Positions 58,295-64,000 of a DNA stretch of 64,000 nt are shown here, one piece after another; position 1 is the first letter of the stretch, and every line of letters begins with the position of its first letter. The notes beneath the pieces are model-generated. The model saw only the letters and a list, made by a program, of their open reading frames with translations, ran no database searches and had not been told where the DNA came from. Source of the stretch: Astropecten irregularis. Taxonomy: Eukaryota; Echinodermata; Asteroidea; Paxillosida; Astropectinidae. The DNA is taken from contig OZ020260.1 of NCBI GenBank assembly GCA_963971285.1, positions 8,280,798-8,344,797 of the forward strand, written 5' to 3'. Made by a program: the position numbers and the translations under genes.

Positions 58295-60840
58295 TGGCGC
58301 TTACTCGTCATCCTACTGCAGAGATCATGGTTTTTGGTGATTTCAATGTTCACCACAAGGAATGGCTTGTCCACTCTCACAGCACAGATGCTTCCGGTGT
58401 TAGTGCTTTCAATTTTGCTTTGTCTCAGGACCTTACTCAGATCATCTCAGCTCCGACGCGTATCCCTGATCGTGTGACTGATAACAGGTATCTTCTTGAT
58501 CTGTTTCTGTGCTCAAATCCTAACGCTTGTACGTCCTCAATCCTAGCCCCGATAGGAAATTCTGATCATGCCAACATTGAGGTCCAGGTTAGTTGTGCCC
58601 AACCAACGACTTCTTCACATCCATATCATCGGACTGTTTTCCAGTACGACAGTGCTGATTGGGATGGATTTCGTTCTTTCCTTGGCGATGTCCCTTGGAA
58701 CTCAGTATTTTGCCTAAGTCCATCTGAGGCAGCTGATGAAGTGATGGATTGGATCCAGGTTGGAATGGATCTCTTTATACCTTCCCGTACCTTCCAAGTG
58801 CAACCACACTCCCAGCCATGGTTCACTCCTGCATGTGCTGCTGCTATCTGCCATCGAAACCATTATTTCCATCAATTTCATAGAGATGGATCAAGGGAGA
58901 CCCTCCATCAATTTCGCCTTGCTAGAAACAACTGCAAGAAGGTATTGGAAAACGCCAAACGTCATTATGCAGATTCTGTTCAGGAGTCCATCTCAACTCA
59001 ACGTCTTGGCTCCAGAGATTTTTGGAGAATTGCAAATAGCGTCCTTAATAGAAGCAAGTCCACTATTCCTGTTCTGTTTAATGGGCCTGAAGTCCTCACC
59101 TCTCCCTCTGATAAAATCAACCTTTTTGCTGATCGTTTTGCAGCAAACTCCACACTTGATGACCTAGGCCGAAACCTGCCAGACTGTCCTCGTGTTGACA
59201 GCAGTTTATCCAGGATTAACATCACACCTAAGATGGTAGCTAAAGTCATCAATCATCTTGACACCTCAAAAGCCTCAGGACCTGACCGAATCCCTGCAAT
59301 TGTACTGAAGATGTGTTCACCAGAAATTTCCTCTATCCTCTCCAAACTGTACAATATTTGCCTAACACATTCAGTGTTTCCATCTAATTGGAAGCTGGCC
59401 TCTGTTGTTCCTGTTTTCAAGGGCTTGGGTGAGAAGTCTGACCCCTCCAACTATCGGCCCATAAGCCTTCTTCCCATTATGAGTAAGGTTTTTGAAAGCC
59501 TGATTAATCAGCAACTCATAGATTATCTTGAAGAACACGAGCTCCTGACAGATGTTCAGTATGGCTTCTGTCATTCACGGTCAACAGCAGACATCATATC
59601 CCTGATAACGGAACACATCAATAGAGCTTTAGATCGACGTGGTGAAGCTAGGCTTGTTGCCCTTGACATATCAAAGGCCTTTGACAATGTTTGGCACAGA
59701 GGGCTCATCCATAAATTGAAGTCTTATGGCATCTCTGGCAATCTGTTAAATCTAATTTCTAGCTTTCTCATTGAACGTCAGTTCTCTGTGGTGCTCCAGG
59801 GCTATTCCTCCTCCATTCATAGTATTAATGCAGGTGTTCCCCAGGGCTCTGTTCTGGGCCCATCATTATTTCTTCTATATATTAATGATCTGCCCGACTC
59901 TGTCTCATCACAGTTAGCCATGTATGCTGATGACTCAACAGTGTATACTACTTACCCTGGTCCCCTGTCTGCTCCATCATGTACACAGGCCAGTATTGTT
60001 CTCAACCAGGACCTTGAGAATGTCATTAACTGGGGTAACGATTGGCTTGTCACATTCAATCAAAAGAAGACTCATTTGTTGTCTTTGTCCAGGTCCAGAT
60101 CTCCTCACTTTTCTACCTTGGAGATGAATTCAATACCACTACAGGAGCTTGCTGACATCCGGCTGCTAGGTCTTGATTTCACCTCTAACTTATCCTGGGA
60201 TAAGTACATTCGTAGCATTGCCAAAAGGGCTTCGCAGCGGGTAGGCTGCTTGTATCGTGCAAGGCAATATCTTCCCCCAGCTGCTTTGCTCTATTTGTAC
60301 AAATCCACAATACGTCCTGTCATGGAGTACTGCTGTCATATTTGGGCTGGTGCTCCAGCTTGCAGTCTGTCCCTGCTTGATAAAATTCAACGACGTATTT
60401 CAAATCTAGTTGGAAATGACTTGGCTTCAACTCTGGAACCCCTATCTCTCCGTCGTTCTGTAGCCTCTTTGAGCCTCTTTTACAGATACTTTTTTGGTAG
60501 GTGCTCCAATGGACTCTCACTGGTTGTTCCACCCAACCGTACCTTTGGTCGCACCACACGTTTCTCTGCTCAGTCACATTCATACACTGTGGTGGTCCCC
60601 AAGTCAAATACTCGGGGATACTCATGTCTTGCTGTGGAATTCACTCCCTGCATCCTGCTTCCCTTCCACTTACAATTTGTCTCAATTTAAGTGCAACATC
60701 AATAGTTATCTTTCTACCCCATGATTTCTTCTTTGTTCCCTTTTCTCCTCGTTTTAGCCATCACCTGGAGTGGCCTGTTTTGGGCCTTGTGATTGGCGAT
60801 TTTTCATTAAAAAAACAAAAAAAAACAAAAAAAAAAAAAC
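58295..60840 (+). pseudogene. Non-LTR retrotransposon (LINE) copy 2, 5'-truncated
   Basis: One long frame runs from inside the endonuclease domain (GDFNVHHKEWLVHS) through DISKAFDNVWH, GVPQGSVLGPSLF and the catalytic YADD (codons 59923-59934) to a stop at 60690. Homology to copy 1 begins at about 58295, so the 5' part of the endonuclease is absent, the usual result of incomplete target-primed reverse transcription. The nominal ORF start at 58141 is TTG in unrelated DNA, not a real start. Near 60629 a net 20-bp deletion relative to copy 1 shifts the frame just before LLWNSLP. The 3' UTR ends in an A-rich tail (60809-60839). It belongs to the same family as 3643-6650 and is much better preserved. 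Confidence 0.92.
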
Positions 60841-61390
60841 GGATGCCTGGATCGGGTGTTCGTCTAGGTTGTTGCCAGTTTGTACAAGAAAGACAGAACA
60901 TTCAGGGATCAGGTTGAGGGCGCTTTAAGGATATGATTCAAGAGGGAGAAGGGTAGCGGTTTTGAAATTGGAGTAGAGCCAGTGGATAGAGCGTAGGCCT
61001 AATACGGCATGACGTTATGCCTACGGGGGAAAGGCCCCAATGGCCAGAAACAGCCGTAGGTGGCAAGCCCCGGTGCGGCTCAGCGGTATGTATGAACGGG
61101 GCAAAGCATGAATATATACAGCTGCAGCCATGTGAGGTCTGGATGAAGGGCAGTAGCTTGATGTGTCAGCGAGGTTCCCGGTGGGGCGTACCTTGTATAT
61201 AAAGGCCGTAGATTCACCCATCAGCCATTTTGTGGCGCTGCCGCGTGTTGCAGGAATCGTAGGAGCGGCAGAGGAAAAAAAAAAAAAAAAAAAAAAAACG
61301 TCCAGCTCCAGTGTGTTTAGCCCTTCCGGGTGTGGGCCCCACGTTTGAGGCGGCGAGGTGACCTGCAGAGGGAGTATCACTCGGTGAAAT
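60841..61390. other. Unassigned sequence between LINE copy 2 and the minisatellite
   Basis: No gene recognised. There is an A homopolymer at 61275-61298. Short ORFs on both strands look incidental. Confidence 0.4.
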
Positions 61391-61429
61391 TGACATGGGT
61401 TTGGCCCCGAGCAGGAAATTTGCAGTTTG

Positions 61430-62700
61430 AACTGCGGAGTAAATATCCCTTGGAGTATTTATTTGGGTTTACCCCAGGGCGGGAAATTGCAGTGTGTACT
61501 GCGGAGGGCGTATCCTTCGGTGGCATTTACAGGGTGTTAGCCCTGAGCTGGGAATTGTAGTGTCTACTGCGGGGGGCGTGTCCGTCGGTGGAATTTGCAG
61601 GGGGTTAGCCCCGAGCAGGGAATTGCAGTGTCTACTGCGGAGGGCATGTCCGTCGGTGGAATTTGCAGGGCGTTAGCCCTGAGCAGGAAATTGCAGTGTC
61701 TACGGCGGAGGGCGTGTCCCTCGGTGGAATTTGCAGAGGGTTAGCCATGAGCAGGACTGAATTGCAGAGTGTACTGCGGAGGGCGTGCCCGTCGACGGAA
61801 TTTACTGGCCGTTTGTCCTGAGCAGGGAGTTGCAGTGTGTACTGCGGAGGGCATGTCCGTCGGTGAAATTTACTGGCCGTTAGTCCTGAGCAGGGAATTG
61901 CAGTGTCTACTGCGGAGGGCGTGTCCCTCGGTGAAATTTGCAGGGGGTTAGCCCTGAGCGGGAAATCGCAGTGTGTACTGCGGAGGGCATGTCCCTCGGT
62001 GAAATTTGCAGGGGGTTCACCCTGAGCAGGAGGTTGCAGTGTGTACTGCGGAGGGCGTGTCCCTCGGTGAAATTTGCAGGGGGTTCACCCTGAGCGGTAA
62101 ATTGCAGTGTGTATTGCGGAGGGCGTGTCCCTCGGTAAAATTTGCAGGGGGTTCACCCTGAGCAGGAGAATGCAGTGTGTACTGCGGAGGGCGTGTCCCT
62201 CGGTGGAATTTACAGGGGCTTAGCCCTAGGCAGGGGTGTGTCCTGCGGAGGGTATGACCCTCGGGGGTTTTTCCAGGGGTTTAGCAGGAGTGTGTCCTGC
62301 GGAGGGCACAGTATGCCCCTCGGTGGTTTTTCAGGGGTTTAGCCCTGGGCAGGAGTGTGTCCTGCGGATGGCACAGTATGCCCCTCGGTGGATTTTCAGG
62401 TGTTTAGCCCCGGGCAGGGGTGTGTCCTGCGGAGGGCACAGTATGCCCCTCGGTGTATTTTCAGGGGTTTAGCCCCGGGCAGGAGTGTGTCCTGCGGAGG
62501 GCACAGTATGCCCCTCGGTGTATTTTCAGGGGTTTCCCCCGGGCAGGAGTGTGTCCTGCGGAGGGTATTGTCCCTCGGTATATTTTCAGGGGTTTAGCCC
62601 CGGGCAGGAGTGTGTCCTGCGGAGGGTATTGTCCCTCGGTGGATTTTACGGGGTAGTAGCCCCGGGCAGGAATGTGTAGTGTGCCCTGCGGTGGGGATAT
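61430..62700 (+). repeat. Two-phase minisatellite, 68-bp then 65-bp units
   Basis: TACTGCGG-type words recur at 61497, 61565, 61633, 61701, 61772, 61840, 61908, 61976, 62044, 62112 and 62180: ten intervals, nine of 68 bp and one of 71. TCCTGCGG words then recur at 62241, 62295, 62360, 62425, 62490, 62554 and 62615, mainly 65 bp. Shared cores are GCGGAGGGC, CCCTCGGTG and GAGCAGG / GGGCAGG. The second phase gains CACAGTATGCCCC. Neither period is a multiple of three, so the repeated ORFs here are not real proteins. Confidence 0.92.
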
Positions 62701-64000
62701 CCCTCGGAGGAAAATTACGGGGGTCTAAAAATTGAGTTTGAGTGTGTCCTGCGGTCGAGGGAATATTTCTCGTTGTATTTTAAGGGGTTTAGGCCCGGGC
62801 AGGTGGCTAAATGTGTACTATGGAATTACAGGGGTTAATCAGAGGGTGTATTCCATGGGGGTGTTAAGTCAAAGGGGTACGGAATGATTGGATGTGGCTT
62901 GCTGCATCACATATTTTAAGGGAAGGCCCTTAAAGGGGGAAAAAAAAAAAAAAAAAAAACAAGAAGTATGCAAAGCGTATTAAAATTGTGCAGATTTCAA
63001 TAAAGAAGGGTACCGGTACGGTACCGGGAGAGGATCAATGAGTCAGTGTGTAATATTTAATTAATTGCGGGCCGAATCTGCTCTGGAGGTCCACAGATTG
63101 AGATGGCTGGGGTACAAAAAGCATGCACGGAGACCGGCTGCGACACTAACCTTATGTGGCATGCGTCATGTCCCTTCTGAGGAATTGCGTGTGAGTCTCC
63201 CCCCGTGAGCGCCGAGGACGTCAAGGAGAGGCGACTCTAGTCACTCTACAATGGCCCGATTGTAGAATGGCGATGTTTATTTACAAGATCATTACGGGGG
63301 AAGCCTCCGACACTCGGTTTGACGGCTTCGTCCTCCGAGGGGCATGGGGGCTCAAGGGAAAAAGGACAAGCAGAACCAAAACCAAAATACAAAACAAAAA
63401 GGAAAAGGAAAAGATAATTTTGCTTTGAAGAAGAGGTAATAAGTATTTGGCAGGTTAAATAAACGCATGGCAAATGATGGTTGCATCAATGAAAGGCCCT
63501 AATTTATGGTGCAAGGATACACCGTTTTCTTGGGTGCCGCTTGGTAACATTGCAAAGTCGATAGACTGGGTACGGATGAGGCGCAGTGTATTTAAAAAAA
63601 AAAAAAATCTCGTCGGCCCAAAGATCAAGAACATTTTGTGGTCTCGAGTTGGCAGGGTTTTATTTCATTGACTCGGCACTGCTTTTTGGTTTTAAGAACA
63701 GTGCCTACGGCTGTCCCACAATTGGGTTTTGCCTATCCACATGGTTGAATCATAGGGGTGTGCACTCCGAGGTTTATAGGCGAATGTAGTGCAGAAGGGG
63801 GAAGATAGGCTCACAGTTGGCGTACAAATAGTGATCACTTAATTATTGCTTTGTACATGTAGTAGCGAGAGCATTCAAGATGGAGGGGCCTATCTGAGGG
63901 CTGCAAGGGCGCTGTACGCAGTGCAGACACGACCGGGTTGCTTTCCAGTTTCTCTAGGTGTCAGTACGAGGCGGATCATCCATCTGGGTTTGGGAATATG
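62701..64000. other. Unassigned right edge
   Basis: Decayed minisatellite units continue to about 62830, followed by an A run at 62941-62959. Beyond that no gene, SINE or inverted repeat was recognised. No NCS-1 5' exon was seen. Confidence 0.4.

Noticed and set aside
61494..62679. Series of similar ORFs reading CPAEGTVCPSVYFQGFS
   Set aside because: They are successive frames of a minisatellite whose unit is not a multiple of three. There are no splice sites or family match.
53785..64000. NCS-1 exons encoding residues 1-76
   Set aside because: I looked on the minus strand for the conserved TRKTYFTEKEV, QWYKGF and PFGDPTKFA regions and saw none. They are probably outside the window.

Overview
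This is eukaryotic nuclear DNA: genes are split by canonical GT/AG introns, coding density is low, and most of the rest is transposon-derived repeats. The gene content (TTF1-, AK8- and NCS-1-like), CR1/Jockey-type LINE fragments, tRNA-derived SINEs, many short inverted-repeat elements and recurrent TACATGTA words suggest a marine invertebrate deuterostome. An echinoderm is my best guess, but the sequence does not prove it. Most short ORFs lie inside repeats or introns and look non-coding.

Layout. Positions 1-15100 are a repeat field. It holds a long inverted repeat whose arms carry 41-bp tandem arrays and a tRNA-like palindrome, enclosing a decayed LINE at 3643-6650, followed by several small hairpin elements and a cluster of TGACGTCA palindromes. 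Positions 15121-30962 (minus strand) hold a TTF1-like gene (transcription termination factor 1, Myb/SANT type) in ten well-supported coding exons plus a tentative first exon. Positions 31268-45786 (plus) hold a complete ten-exon AK8-like gene (adenylate kinase 8, 483 aa). Positions 51166-53784 (minus) hold the last three coding exons of an NCS-1/frequenin-like calcium sensor; its 5' exons were not found and probably lie beyond the right edge. Positions 56500-64000 hold a second LINE copy (58295-60840), a 68/65-bp minisatellite and sequence I do not recognise.

TTF1 and AK8 are head to head, about 305 bp apart if the proposed TTF1 first exon is right. That gap has CCAAT boxes on both sides and a ZNF143-like motif, so a shared bidirectional promoter is plausible. 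AK8 and NCS-1 are tail to tail. From memory, the human orthologues all lie in 9q34, so this trio may be residual ancestral linkage.

Introns are heavily loaded with elements. The last TTF1 intron holds a three-level transposon nest, AK8 introns 1 and 7 hold related pogo/Tigger-like elements, and the last NCS-1 intron holds a hAT-like element. All exon models were assembled by eye from reading frame, splice sites and remembered protein families. No alignment or database search was run.
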